A stretch of 64,000 nucleotides of DNA from Cladorrhinum sp. PSN259 (lineage: Eukaryota > Ascomycota > Sordariomycetes > Sordariales > Podosporaceae), in the NCBI GenBank assembly GCA_033725935.1, contig MU867080.1, positions 248,001-312,000 of the forward strand, in the 5' to 3' direction. A model generated the notes under the pieces. It saw only the letters and a program-made list of their open reading frames with translations. It was not told where the DNA came from and did not search any database. Positions 23,223 through 34,760 of the stretch are shown here, one piece after another. The position numbers were made by a program, and so were the translations under genes. Positions within the stretch are counted from its first letter, which is position 1, and the number at the start of each line of letters is the position of its first letter.

Positions 23223-24037
23223 AGAGTAGAATTATGTTATTGTCATGGAGTCTGTTTCTTAACTTTTGATCTACTGAAGAAAATAAACTGTATAGAACAA
23301 AAAGTAAATGAAAGCCAACCGCTCAAAGAATGCTTGCTTGCTTCCTTGCTGTTACTGAAAAAGGAAATGGGAAAAAATAACAGAAGTTCCCGCTGTCAAT
23401 CTCGCTATTGTGTGCCTGTTCCAGCTGCTTTCTGAGGCTGTATGATATTTGATGTTGATGATGGTGGCTCCGCCATGTCCAAAAGAAAGTGCAAATACCG
23501 GGGAAAAAATACTGGTTATTGTGATTGAGAAGCAGCCATCGAGTGATTTATGTCGCCGCTGCCGTCCGCGGTTGGGCCAAGTTCTTGATGGTGTCCACCT
23601 ATCGAGGCACTAGAGATGCCCTGGAAATGTCGTTGTGATGACATTCGCCAATTGCCGAAATACCTCGGCTCTTGCCTCTTTTGAGGTTGTGGTTCCGTTG
23701 TGGCTCTGAAGGCGAGGCTTCAGACCGGTTTGGTACATCCTGTTCCTGTTGCACAAGTAACTTCCATAGCTCCAGCTCCTTCTGATCGAGCTGATCACCT
23801 TCGGGTAGGAGGGCGTTCTATACCCGTCTAGGGCATTTCTGTGGCTGCATTTCCGTTCGGAGCCATTTAATATATTTCGGATCTAGTTGTTTGTGGCTGC
23901 TCGGCCAAGTGGTGTCGCCAGTCAACCAGGAGGCTCCCTAGACATTCAGAGGGTGTGGCTCTGTCCGCACCCTGGATCAAACTTGTCAGCACCGGCTTCC
24001 AAGAAGACCTTATTCATAGTGATTCAAGCACCCAAAC
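23223..24037. other. Convergent 3' intergenic region
   Basis: About 800 nt between the HAM1 and C78-protease stop codons. Both 3' UTRs are expected here. The open frame at 23610-23798 (-) is short and unrecognised. Confidence 0.45.
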
Positions 24038-25533
24038 TTACCTCACCACCTCAAACTCCCTGTACGGTTTCAAATACTTAGCTCCCCTGCGATAAGTCCT
24101 GAGTGCGTTATCAGGGCTTGGATGATGAGCCGAAAGCGGCACCTTGCCAACCAACCGTGTGATGCTCGAAGAGTCGTGGAAGTAGGGATCGAACATGATC
24201 AACTGCCTTGCACCATTCTTCAGCTTCTCGAAGCCAATGATAGTCAGGGAATGGCCGCGATGTTGAAAGTAAAGCGGCGGTAGATCGGTTACTCGGACAT
24301 GATGGTAAGACTGTGAATACTGGCTGGAATGAGGGGTGCCCGACTTGAAGTAATTTTCGACATAGTCTAGGAGCAACGTTTCTGCGACCTGGTGCTCGTC
24401 GTGTTTGAAACCTTGGGCTTCGCAGGGGACCTTTAGTAGCCGAAACATGGCTATTGCCTCAGGCGTCCCAATGTATTTCCTTGTCCCTTTGATACCCCCA
24501 GTCTCTATACGCCCGGAGGAGTTGTGTCCCTTGTCCCAAGCGTCCTCGATGAAGTCTTGAATTTGAAAGATTGATGGTATATCGTCCCCAAGATGTTCAT
24601 GGCCTGGGACCTTGTTGTGTATGATGTAGGAGCAAATCATCTGTATATTTCGGTAGCCGCAGAACCCGCCTGGAGATGCGTTAGTGGTTAAGAGTGCAGT
24701 ACTAGTATATCGTAATAGAAGCTTACCTTCCCGCTTAAGTTTAGATATGTGCTGCACGCTTGGGTGGCATAGGTAAGAGTACTTGGTGGTGGGTGACTGT
24801 TCAAGGAGCCAGGCTAACACAGGGACCACACCTTTCGACCTCACTTGACCCTCTTTCCTGAGCATGGAAGCAAGCCAGTCTGGCATGCGGTCTTCATGTG
24901 CATACCTGCCGAGGTCCGATTTGCCCAACCGCTTCCACCGACTGGTTTCCGCTCCCCCAGATTTTGAATCATTCCGGCGCTTAGCTACACGGTGGTTAGA
25001 CGGTTCAGAGCCGGGCATCCTGAGGAGATTCTTCCAAAAAGAAACGGCCTTTGACTGGCGGGCAGTGGCTTCTGGGTCGCGGCTCGAACGGCGATGACGC
25101 TCTCTCTCTGCCTCCCGTTGAGACCTTGAAGGAGCGGACGAAGAGGCCTTGCTCTTCTCGGGAGTCTCAGAGTCGTTGCCGGTCTCGTCGCTGTGCAGCT
25201 CAAGGTGGTATTCAAGTTGGTCGAGAAGGATCAGTTCACCACAACCTTCAACCTCGCATTCTGCATACAGAGGCTCCTCAGCCTTGGCATCGGGAGACGA
25301 GCGCTTTCCATTGTCCTGATCGTCCTTGACAACAAAGGGCGACTCGCCCTCGGAGTGCATTGTCTCCACGTGCTTTGATGGAATCTCAAAGTCAGCCCAG
25401 AACATGGACCCCTTATCGCACGCTCCGCAACCGGAAGGGGATAATTGGCTTGAATTAAGGTACGCACCAGCATCATCTCATCCGTGTCGCGATCACCCCC
25501 TTCGGTTTTCCAGCCACAGAAAGGGCACTCCAT
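24038..25533 (-). CDS. Peptidase C78 family protein (ZUP1/Mug105-like ubiquitin protease)
   Basis: A 447-residue protein, minus-strand exons 25533-25468, 25372-24727, 24669-24038. Two zinc fingers open it: C3/C6...H23/H28 across the first splice, and CEVEGC...HLELH near residues 70-90. A basic, Ser-rich linker follows, then the papain-like C78 core with the catalytic Cys in GGFCGYRN (C241), His in HRGHSLTIIGFE and Asp in MFDPYF. Members are either UFM1 proteases (UFSP) or Lys63-specific deubiquitinases (ZUP1, S. pombe Mug105). The finger layout and the general absence of UFM1 from most fungi favour the deubiquitinase reading. Intron 1 was ended just before HVETMH because this restores the first C2H2 finger; the longer frame through GSMFWADF would break it. 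The 57-nt intron 24670-24726 is in frame and must be removed to give KREGGFCGY. The stop codon (TAA) overlaps a GTAAGT sequence, so a further 3' exon cannot be excluded. Confidence 0.85.
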
Positions 25534-28500
25534 GATTGCGGTTGCTATTGCATCTCAAAACACAGCAGGGGGCAAAAGGTTGCAGTTGCACACTCTCGAT
25601 AGTGTGTCGATCGTCAAGGGCGTCCACGGGTGGTTCGGCGGTCAAGATGCTTCTAGAAGGCAGCCTTGGTGGGTATCCTTTCCTTAGCACGGCTCTTCCT
25701 CATCTTGCAATTCGGCAACTTGGAAATGCCTGGCAGCAAGATGGGAAGCTGAGATGGGATTGTTTGCCTGGGCTGTGAAACTCATCCATGAACGTTGGGT
25801 TCCGGCGGTAAAAACGCTAAATGCAAGCGGGAGTGCTTGGCCGCTTGGGCACCGGGCAGTTCCATCTTTCTTTGTTCGCTTTCATCGGTTTCTCCTCAGG
25901 GCACCTAAGTGAAACAGTCATTAACGTAGTATGCAACAGCTACAAGCACGACATGAATTTTTTTAATTTTTTTTAAAATGTGTGGGACTCGTCAATATGT
26001 AGGCTCTCAACGTTTATTTACACGACTTATTCAAGCTGTCAAAGGTAGCCGAATCCCAGCACTCTGGATCGTCGTCATTGCCTGGGATTCAAGACACTGG
26101 GAAAGCAACGGTAGCATGCTCCCGTCAAACTTAAGGTAATTGCCCCGCACAATGTTGCTCCAGCTTAAGCTATGTACAGCAGGGGCCTTCCCTTTTCCAA
26201 ATTGGTTAGCCTGGCATCTTTTAACGCTCTGTAACTTTGAAGTGGTTGCTATGGATTAATTACCCCCCTTCCTACCATCTAACTGTCTTAATCTCGATCA
26301 TCTCTCAATGAAGAGTTGGTCTCTCTTCAGGCACTCCCTGATTGGCAGCATCGTACCCCGGAGGCACCGATTAGAGTTCTGAACGGCCACGCAATTGCTT
26401 TTTCCCCCTCGGTATTCGAATTGGAATTTTATATGTTCGAGGTGTTCATGCATCAGGGCGGCGGACCATACATTCCTCTAGAAACACTATACCGGTATTT
26501 GCGCTTCCGGTTGGATCCCACCTATTGCGGACGAGACTTCGGTCTCAGATGGCGGATTGAACGGTGAATCCAGATTCGAACCTTTCCATCACCCGACAGT
26601 CACAGAATGCATAAACAGGGCACGGCACGCGGGGGAGGCGGCGGACGCTACCCGACACGACGCCTGCCACGTTATCGGAAACGGGTCAGCGGGGGGATAT
26701 GTGTGAGCATGGTTAGACTAAGCCGCAATAACCCGGAATAGAAAGAAGTCATCATCGAACAATCAGACTTCCAGGTTTGCTGAACCCGAACGAACGCCGA
26801 AAATACATCGCAATACCGAAAACCGACAGCTTATGTATGTGTGGATGTAGGTGCGGACAAGGTATCTATATGCACGCTGCTGCCTACGGCTTTTGACCCA
26901 GAGCTGACTCGATTCCCAGACCGTTTCCCCAAAGTTCCCTGGGCCAAAGGGTCACGTTATCTCACCGGCTCGTATATTGATCTTGCTTTTCAATAACCTC
27001 GCATATGACGCAGCGTGATTTGGAATCCTTTAGCCCTGCCCAGACTGGTCGACCCTCTCCACCGCTGTTGCGACTCCGACTGTGACTGCGCCCTATCCTT
27101 GGAACTTGCTGACGGGCATGAAATTGTCTGCCTGTTTGGTTTAATGGTTGAGGTCGATCTTGTCATCTTCTCGGAGACTTATGATTTGAATCGGGCCGTT
27201 CATCTCGAAAAAAACACTGGGCAGTGAGGACCCGACGACGGCGAGATTCTGAACATGCAGCAGTTTTCTGCGATGTCAAGGGCCTGTTATCGGTAGAATC
27301 AAACGGGGTTTTAGCAGACAATCAGAGATGAAGCATCAGCATAGGGTAAACGGACTTCGTCACATGATGTGACAGTGTTTCTTGTCTTACTGGCACGGCG
27401 TTTAACCAAAGAAAAGGGGGTGAAGCCGACAGGCGAAACTCGACATTGAAAACTGGAGCGTCAAAGAGCGGAATCCGCCCCTAGTTTGTCATCAAACGCC
27501 AATACTGGTCGTCGAGATCTCGAGATATCAGAACTTGCCCCCCTCTGTTCGATGTCGACTACCTCTTGACCACATGTCTTGGCATTCACGGGAGATCTCC
27601 CGCTCCTGGGAAAGTCTTGGCTTGGCTTTTAATCTTATTGCTAACAAGCTTTCTACTGACTTCCTTCGCCTCCGGGACTCCCGTCGTTACACACATGAAA
27701 TTATCACTCCCACTCTCTGCGTACTCACGTTATCCTAGGGTGGATATTTCGGTAACATCCGCCAACAGGGGACCTGACTTGTAGTGACGGTGTAGTCTCA
27801 CTAAGCACCTCATCCCATCTCGGTTTTAGCCTTGCAGATAGTAATAATTCTGCGATGATCTACATCTCCTTACCTCTACTCTGAACTTAGATTTTTTAGG
27901 TGTGACAGAGATGGAGGGTCGGATGTTGGCCAAATTTCCTGGTTCTGGTCAATGATCATTGGAGTAAGTCTGCATCTGCCAAGCTTGGTAGACAAGAACG
28001 GGCGAAAAGAGGTGCTCTACCCGACGGTCTTTTTTCACTTTGCAAAGAAGAGCGGGAGGTTATTCAAAATCTAGCTGCAGCAATCATCTGCTCTCCAACT
28101 CACACCCACAAGATGTCCTAGCCCGTATCACGTATATTTCATATCAACCTATATGTTCTTCTCACCGCTCTTCTATCCTCGATGTTGGGATCTGCTGTAC
28201 CACAAGTTGGGCAATAATAGCGACAATCACAGTTCTCATTACAGCTGACAGGTCGAAGAGGAAGAAGAATACATCACTCGACTAGCTGCTATCTGACAGA
28301 GAAGAAAAGTTTTGTCAAGCTGTAATCGGTGAATCGAAAGACAACAAGAAAGTACCCGGCACGCATATTGGTCAGATTCACTCATCGGTTTGATCTACCC
28401 ACGGGACTCTTTTCTTTACACTCAAAGCTTTGGTCGGACTGGCTGGGAGCAACCAAAGCGGACATGTCACTGGATGCGGATGTCTCGACTCGCCCGGTGT

Positions 28501-29411
28501 ACCATTCCCTTTCTGGAAGGAGAGCGTTTCAAATCAGAGAAGTTACGAATACATATATGTGGGTGCGTATTGGCTAGGACTTTTCTCCTAACATGAAGTC
28601 GTCCGCGGTGACTGGGATTGGCCAAAAGAAAGATGGCCGAAAAGGAGCCACAAAAACATTGGGTGTAATACGTTGGGTAAGCCCTACTGCTGACTGTTCT
28701 TGCTGTGGCTTGGACAATAGTCATATGCATGGGAGGTTAAATAGAAAAGAAATAGGGGAGGTGGTCGGAGTGATGATCCTATCCATATCCGTGGCGACGG
28801 GATAATGAAGGTACAAGCCTCTCAGCAAGACACTATCCGGAGGAGGGCGAGAAAAGTGCTTGGCCTTATACGATTAGTGATCCGAGATCGACCAAGTAAA
28901 ACACCATCTTGCAGAAAACATGGCTTGTGTCAAACGATCTGGACCACAAGGATATACTTGGACGCATAGTCTCGTTCTCGCTAGCGGGGGATATTGTTAT
29001 CCCTGAAACAGGGGTGTCCCTAGGGATTCACCCGTGGAACACCAGCGTGCTGAGTGTGGTTGCTGAGTTAATCACCAGCTTACCTCCCCCGCGAAGCCAC
29101 CACCCACTCCCGTCGCCTCGGCCAGTCAGAGAGCATGTCATCAAAGTGCCTCGTACGCTATCCACATGGGATGGGGAGCAAGCTGTGTGACTGTTACAGC
29201 TACCTCGAGTCCCCCGGGACTACCTCGCGGAATTAAGCACGGCTATAAACAAGGGGGCGGCAAGCTCGTGGAGAACTGTCAAATAGAAAGTGTCCCCCAC
29301 AGCTTTGCACAAATCGAGCCATCATCGAAGAGAGGGGCCAAAAAGGCGTTTACTCAGAAGAGGCTTGTTTACCGCCGGGAAGTTGCGTTGGTTCATTGAT
29401 CAGTATCAAAA
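25534..29411. other. Long gene-free stretch upstream of the Zn2Cys6 gene
   Basis: About 3.9 kb with only short unrelated open frames on either strand. None shows a domain, a consistent third-position bias or plausible splice-linked exons. T/A-rich words cluster near 25958-25980. I see no transposon ends, tRNA or rRNA. It could be a large regulatory region, an unannotated non-coding RNA or relic DNA. Confidence 0.5.
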
Positions 29412-30523
29412 ATGACCGGGACGCTGAAGCGGACGTTCCACGGTACGTTTACTTTACCCCTGCCAAGACAGTTGATGTCGGTCATCCCACATCTGCCCGC
29501 GTTCCCGTATAACTAACATCAGACGGCGGAGAAGGCTGCTTGACCTGCCGTAAGAGAAAGGTCCGGTGTCTTGGCGGGAATCCGTGCCAAAACTGCACCC
29601 GTATGAACATCACCTGCCATAGTTCTTTCGAAACCAACCTTCGAATACGAGTATCAACACCAAATGGCCAGAAGGCCGTGGACAGCAAACCAGAGGCCAT
29701 CCGAGGTGTGCGGCGTGTGCAACAGCCATCACCGCCAGCGTTGGCAACCACACCTACTACCAGCGCTGCACCGTCCCCCTCAGTTCCTGATGTCAACAGC
29801 GATCTATACTCTACCAACTACAACTCCCATTATTCCCAGTTCTCACTCCCACAACAGTCACCAAGTTTCATCACGACTGCATCATTTCCAACCACTGCCC
29901 ATCACGCATTCAGCACCACCCCATCCCCCCAAGGGTTGACAATCATGTCACAGGGGACCCACGATCTCGACCAACATTTTCATGACCAACTCGCTGGAAC
30001 AACTCCGACAGCGGCATGGGGTAGCTTCAATGGCTTCTCTTACCTGGACCCAGCTCTCGATCAGCACCATCACCTCTTTCACAATAGTCTCGACGTCCAG
30101 TCATCGTCCGCAGCAACAACGACAAAAGTACCGTCCATGATGGAACCAGCGGGACCACAGGCACAGATGGCTTTCAACGCTTGGATGCCCGACACCGCTA
30201 CCGCATCACCGGTGCCCTCCACCTTCATTTCCGAAAATGCCCCTGCTTATAGCCATTACCATCAAGAAGGACCCAAAGAGTGGGTGCCCAAGCGTAGAAG
30301 GCGCAACAAGAGGGCGACATCAAAGGAGGCCACTGCTGCTGCTGCTGCTGTTGAGGCTGTGCTGCCGTCGAATGAAGATTCCGATGGAGGAATGGTGATG
30401 ATGTGGGATGGCAGCCAGTTTAGCCATCAGGAGTACCATGTTGGAGAGATGGCAGGTGATGGGTGCTGTGGCACTACACCTCCTCCGCCTTCGACTGGTT
30501 ATGGTGGGGTGTATGAGCAGTGA
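29412..30523 (+). CDS. Small Zn2Cys6 (fungal binuclear cluster) protein
   Basis: A 343-residue protein from exons 29412-29442 and 29523-30523. The finger CLTCRKRKVRC...CQNCTRMNITC has the spacing C-x2-C-x6-C-x5-C-x2-C-x6-C of Gal4-type DNA-binding domains and starts at about residue 16. The rest is Ser/Thr/Pro/Gln/His-rich (about 50-275), with a basic cluster RRRRNKR near 294 that could be a nuclear signal, an Ala run and an acidic stretch. I see no fungal-specific middle homology region and no coiled coil after the finger, and the length is well below that of typical pathway regulators. It is presumably a nuclear transcription factor; target unknown. The first exon (MTGTLKRTFH) was chosen because the intron 29443-29522 has a good branch (CTAAC) and joins H to D in phase 1. 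The gene stands alone downstream of a 3.9 kb gene-free region. Confidence 0.82.
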
Positions 30524-31165
30524 TCATGCATCATCCAGGGAGTGATCTGACTGGAAAAATGCGTGTGTGTATGTCTGAATAATTGTGGGGTTTGTGTTTG
30601 AATATAGCTGGTTAGGTGGATGGTTTTGATATTCGTGTTATTAGACGGAGTTTTGGGAATATCATTGCGGGCTGGCTCATTGATAGGGCATTGCGTGGGA
30701 TGGCTCTTTGTTTGAAAGGGTGGGATGAGACATGTATGGACTAGATTCAGAAGTGGCGACGATGTTGGTTAAAGATTGATCGACAGTGTTGTTGGCCAAG
30801 AAGAAGGAAAGGACTATCTTCGCTGAAATCACAGGCTATTACGCGAAATCTTGTATCTGTGTGTTTAAGCTGAATGGCCATGTTGGGCCAGAGCTTTTTG
30901 AGTCAGATCCGGCGAGAAAGGTTGAATCGTTGTAAGCGGTATAGAGTCCCTGGAAATCTTGTCTCAGCTTTGAGAACCCCACCTTCCCCTCCACCCCGCC
31001 GAAATAATAATATTCTGCCCCGCCATGCCGTTCGCCGTTGCGACAACCTTCACCCATTCCCCCAAGTAATTGTTGTTTTGCTATTTTGTCCTCTAGACCT
31101 CCACGCCGAATATCCACACCTAGAGAGTAGCTGATAAACGGTCGCCTATATAATACACATACAAG
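30524..31165. other. Intergenic region: Zn2Cys6 3' side and seryl-tRNA synthetase promoter
   Basis: About 640 nt with a TGAGTCA site (separate entry) and a TATATAATA-like word at about 31147-31155 just before the synthetase start. No gene seen. Confidence 0.5.
30899..30905. promoter_or_regulatory. TGAGTCA, Gcn4/CPC1-type site upstream of seryl-tRNA synthetase
   Basis: An exact match about 260 nt before the start. Aminoacyl-tRNA synthetase genes are known targets of the fungal general amino-acid control. Background frequency of the 7-mer limits the weight of this single site. Confidence 0.4.
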
Positions 31166-33100
31166 ATGCTCGACATCAATGACTTCAGTATGCACCACCA
31201 CCTCCTACCTTTGCCCCTACAATTCTATCAATTACATATGCGCCTCTGGGCTTGGCGCGCTGCCCACTGATGCTGGCCGAAGCAATGTAGCTAACAAGAA
31301 TGAAAACAGTTGCCGAGCGTGGCGGCGAGCCCGAGAAGATCAGGGAGAGCCAGCGGAGGCGTCATGCCCCCGTCGAGGTTGTCGACGAGGTGATTGCCAT
31401 GTTCGAGGATCATCGCAAGAGTGAGTCAACATGCCACATTCCATATCCCTATCGCAAATACTACCTTGGATATATCATGTACATATGTTTGCTAACTTGC
31501 TTCCGTCCACAACAGCTAGCTACTCCGCGACCCAGCTCAACGCCCAGATCAACGCGGTCCAGAAGCAAATTGGCCCCAAGAAGAAGGCAAAGGAGGATGT
31601 CGCCGATCTTCTGCAGCAAAAAGGTTCGGGGAATACACCAAGTCGAGTCAAAATATAGAAAACGATCAAGGCGTGTGCTGACATTGGTGGTCTAGCCGAT
31701 CTCGAGAAGCAGAAGAAGGATCTCCTTGCCTTAGCAGTTGAGAAAGAGGTCGCACTCAAGGCCAAGCTCAAGACTATCGGCAACATCGTCCACGATTCTG
31801 TCCCTATCTCTAACAACGAGGACAACAACAAAGTCGAGCGGACGTGGGCCCCCGAGGGTGTGACGTTTGAGAAGCGCAACGTTCTTTCTCGTAAGGCGAC
31901 CTGGGCCCTCTGCGGTTTGGAAAGAGCTATAGGCTAATAACACAATGGGACAACAGACCACGAGGTTCTCGACAAGTTGGACGGATATGACCCCGTAAGA
32001 GGTGTCAAGGTTGTTGGCCACCGGGGATACTTCTTGAAGCGCTGGGGTGTTTTCCTCAACCAGTATGGATCTGCTCCGGTGCACGTCTGGGTTATTGTGC
32101 TGGTACTGACATATGGCTTGCAGGGCAATCATTAACTATGGCCTCGAGTTCCTCCACAACAAGGAGTACACTGCTCTTGCTACCCCCCAGCTCATGCTTA
32201 AGGAGCAGATGGCCAAGACTGCTCAGCTCTCTCAATTCGACGAGGAGCTCTACAAGGTGACTGGAGACCAGGCCGATAAGTATCTCATTGCTGTAAGTGT
32301 TCCCATGCCCGTTTGTGAGATACATGTTGCTGACCCCTTTGCCAGACCTCGGAACAACCCATCAGCGCCTTCCACAGTGACGAGTGGCTCCAGCCCAAGG
32401 AGCTTCCTCTCAAGTATGCCGGTTACTCAACATGCTTCCGCAAGGAGGCAGGTGCCCACGGCAGAGATGTGTGGGGTATTTTCCGTGTTCACGAGTTCAC
32501 CAAGGTTGAGCAGTTCTGCATTACTGACCCTGAGAAGTATGAACTCGAAATCTTGCTCGCTTTGAACTGAGGCTAATATATGATAACAGGTCTTGGGAGA
32601 TGTTTGAGTCAATGATTGCCAACTCGGAGGAGTTCTACAAGTCTCTTGGAATTCCTTATCGGGTTGTTGCTATTGTCTCTGGCGCCCTCAGTATGTATCC
32701 CTGATCTGATTTGCGCCGATAAATATGTTGCTGACTGGATCCAAAAGACAACGCTGCCGCCAAGAAGCTTGATCTTGAGGCCTGGTTCCCTCACCAGGGA
32801 GAGTTCAAGGAGCTTGTCAGCTGCTCAAACTGCACTGACTACCAGAGCCGTGATCTCGAGATCCGCTTCGGCATCAAGAAGCAGACCGACATCAAGAAGA
32901 CCTACGTCCACTGCCTCAACTCTACCCTTACCGCCACCACCAGAACGATTTGCGCCATCCTTGAGAACTTCCAGACCGACGAGGGTGTCAACATTCCTGA
33001 GCCACTCCGCAAGTACCTCCCCGGTGCTCCTGCTTTTATCCCCTATCCTGTCAAGGAGGCGCCCAAGGAAGCTGCTAAGAAGGAGATTCCTATTCGGTAA
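31166..33100 (+). CDS. Cytoplasmic seryl-tRNA synthetase
   Basis: A 451-residue class II synthetase that charges tRNA-Ser. Nine exons: 31166-31187, 31310-31420, 31516-31623, 31696-31890, 31957-32062, 32124-32292, 32346-32536, 32590-32690, 32748-33100. Seen: the N-terminal MLDINDF and RESQRRRHAPVEVVDEV block, the long antiparallel coiled-coil arm that contacts the tRNA (about 35-110, NAQINAVQKQIGPKKKAKED), motif 1 region (LINYGLEFL), the TSEQPISAFHSDEW serine-binding loop, motif 2 (FRKEAGAHGRDVWGIFRVHEF), CSNCTDYQSRDLEIRFG, and motif 3 (TRTICAILENFQ). The tail is Lys/Ala-rich. Absence of a targeting presequence suggests the cytosolic enzyme. All eight introns are GT-AG and every exon phase agrees. 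It is transcribed away from the Zn2Cys6 gene and has a CPC1-type site upstream. Confidence 0.95.
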
Positions 33101-34044
33101 AGAGAGAAGGAGGAGGCGGTTGTTTATGTGTTTCATCATTCCCTAAAGAATTCAAAAATTTTACATAGTGTTAGCAAGGGGCTTTAGCAATGTCAAGAGT
33201 GAAGGGGTTTTTTTTTTGGTTCATGAAGGGTGTTTACAAACTTGGAGTTGTTACCTATTAGTGAGATAACGTCTATGTTCCTGTGCACAAGGTCCGTCGG
33301 TATAAATTGTGTATGGCAAGCGCAGCTCAGGTTCGATTCAAAGCGGAGGAACGACTCTCAGTGATTGTGTGGTAGAAACAGTTGGGGAATTTGTTTTCCC
33401 TTTTGTGTATGTACAACAGTCATTATGTAGGAAACTATCAGTTCTTCCTCCAGTCCCCCATAAAAGAATCCATCCATTCCATACAATTTCATAAAGAGAA
33501 ACAAGAAAACAGCGCCGCATCATTCGCAACAATCCCACTTGCTTGTTTGTGCATACCTCGCAATCCTTTCCTTTCTGCAAAGCATATTTAACCGAAACCG
33601 ATGCTGGTATTAGAGAAGGAAGAAGGAAGCAACCACTTTGACCAAAAGATCCCACAACATAAAATCCACCCACAAGTACCACAAATATATATATGCTCAT
33701 GCATGAAACCCTCGGTGACCGCCTCCCAGGTACACACACTCACACACTCACACACTTCGAATCATGTGCAATGAAACCCTCCTGCCAACCACGAAGTATT
33801 TCAACATCAACTCCGATACCTCCTGTCCTGATCCGTCCCGTCGATTACCATCTCTTTCCCATCACAACGTCGACAGAAAACAAAAACCACATACCCAATT
33901 CATCATCATGAAGTGCAACACCCCACCCAAATGAAGGTAAGCAACAAGAATTGAAGGCAAAAAAAAAGAAAGAAAGAAAGAAAGAAAAAAGGGAAACGCA
34001 GCAAGAATATCAAGCTCTTGAGAGGAGCAACCACTAACCGCCAA
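33101..34044. other. Convergent 3' region with simple repeats
   Basis: About 940 nt between the seryl-tRNA synthetase and Rheb stops. Holds short ACACTC-type repeats (about 33733-33757) and an AAAG tetranucleotide tract (about 33964-33986). A TTCGATTC-containing stretch near 33330 resembles a tRNA B box by chance only. No gene. Confidence 0.6.
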
Positions 34045-34760
34045 TTACATCATGACACACTTGCCCTCATTAGGTTGCTGCTCGGGGTTCTGGCTCTTTT
34101 GGATCTCCCCAATAAGCATCTCGAAAGCCTTTGCGACATTCTCGTCGTACCGAGCGCTAGCTTCCGTCCAGGCGCACTTGAACTTCTCGCAGAGGGCTTT
34201 CCCTTCCTCGGAGGTGACCTGTCGCTGTTCGGGTCGGAGATCGGACTTGTTTCCTACGATGCAGATTGGGACTGAGTCGGTTCCCTACATACACACAGTG
34301 AGTGTTAAATTTCCTTGAATGTGTGACGACAAGAGGGGAATAAAATGGGAAAGAAGGGCTTACAAGATGGTTAAGAATTTTATCGCGAATGACTTGGACC
34401 ATTTCGAAGGACGACAGAGAAGAAACCGAATACACGAGCATGTACCCGTGGATGCCGATAAAGTGTTTCGAGTTTAAAATCGAGTATTCGTCCTGCCCTG
34501 CCGTGTCGACGATTTCGGTCGAGTACTCCACGCCCTTCCATTTGATCTCTTTGCTAAAGGTATTTTCAATTGTGGGATAGTATGACTCGACAAAGTGCCC
34601 GTCTACATAGCGGACTGCGAGGGATGATTTGCCTTGTTTTTCGGACCAGTTAGCTGATTTGCTTCAGTAGTGGTGATTTGGAGAAAATTATATCACACAT
34701 ACCGACTGAACGGCTGCCAACAAGGGCAATCTTGCGCTGCTTTTGGTCAGGATTAGGCAT
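34045..34760 (-). CDS. rheb: Rheb-family small GTPase
   Basis: A 188-residue Ras-superfamily protein, minus-strand exons 34760-34703, 34632-34364 and 34284-34045. The G1 loop GSRSVGKSS (15-23) carries the Arg that marks Rheb; Ras has Gly there. Also seen: switch I YYPTIENTF, switch II DTAGQDEYSIL, G4 VGNKSDL, G5 EASAR, and the C-terminal CVMM CaaX box for prenylation. Rheb activates TORC1 on endomembranes and is switched off by the TSC complex; in fungi it also affects amino-acid uptake. Exon joins split Gly20 (G|GC) and lie after NHL, both exact. Tandem with wapl but separated by about 1.4 kb. The family is clear. Confidence 0.95.

Noticed and set aside
24038..25533. UFM1-specific protease reading for the C78 gene
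   Set aside because: Zinc fingers before the core fit ZUP1/Mug105 better and UFM1 is absent from most fungi; kept as a finding to test, not as the call.
26560..26600. Minus-strand GGTTCGAATC resembling a tRNA T-loop
   Set aside because: The flanking bases do not form a T stem and no D-arm sequence is present upstream.
33326..33350. GGTTCGATTC resembling a tRNA B box
   Set aside because: No A box at the proper distance upstream and no acceptor stem can be paired around it.
33964..33986. AAAG tetranucleotide tract as a regulatory element
   Set aside because: A simple microsatellite in a 3' region; no reason to assign function.
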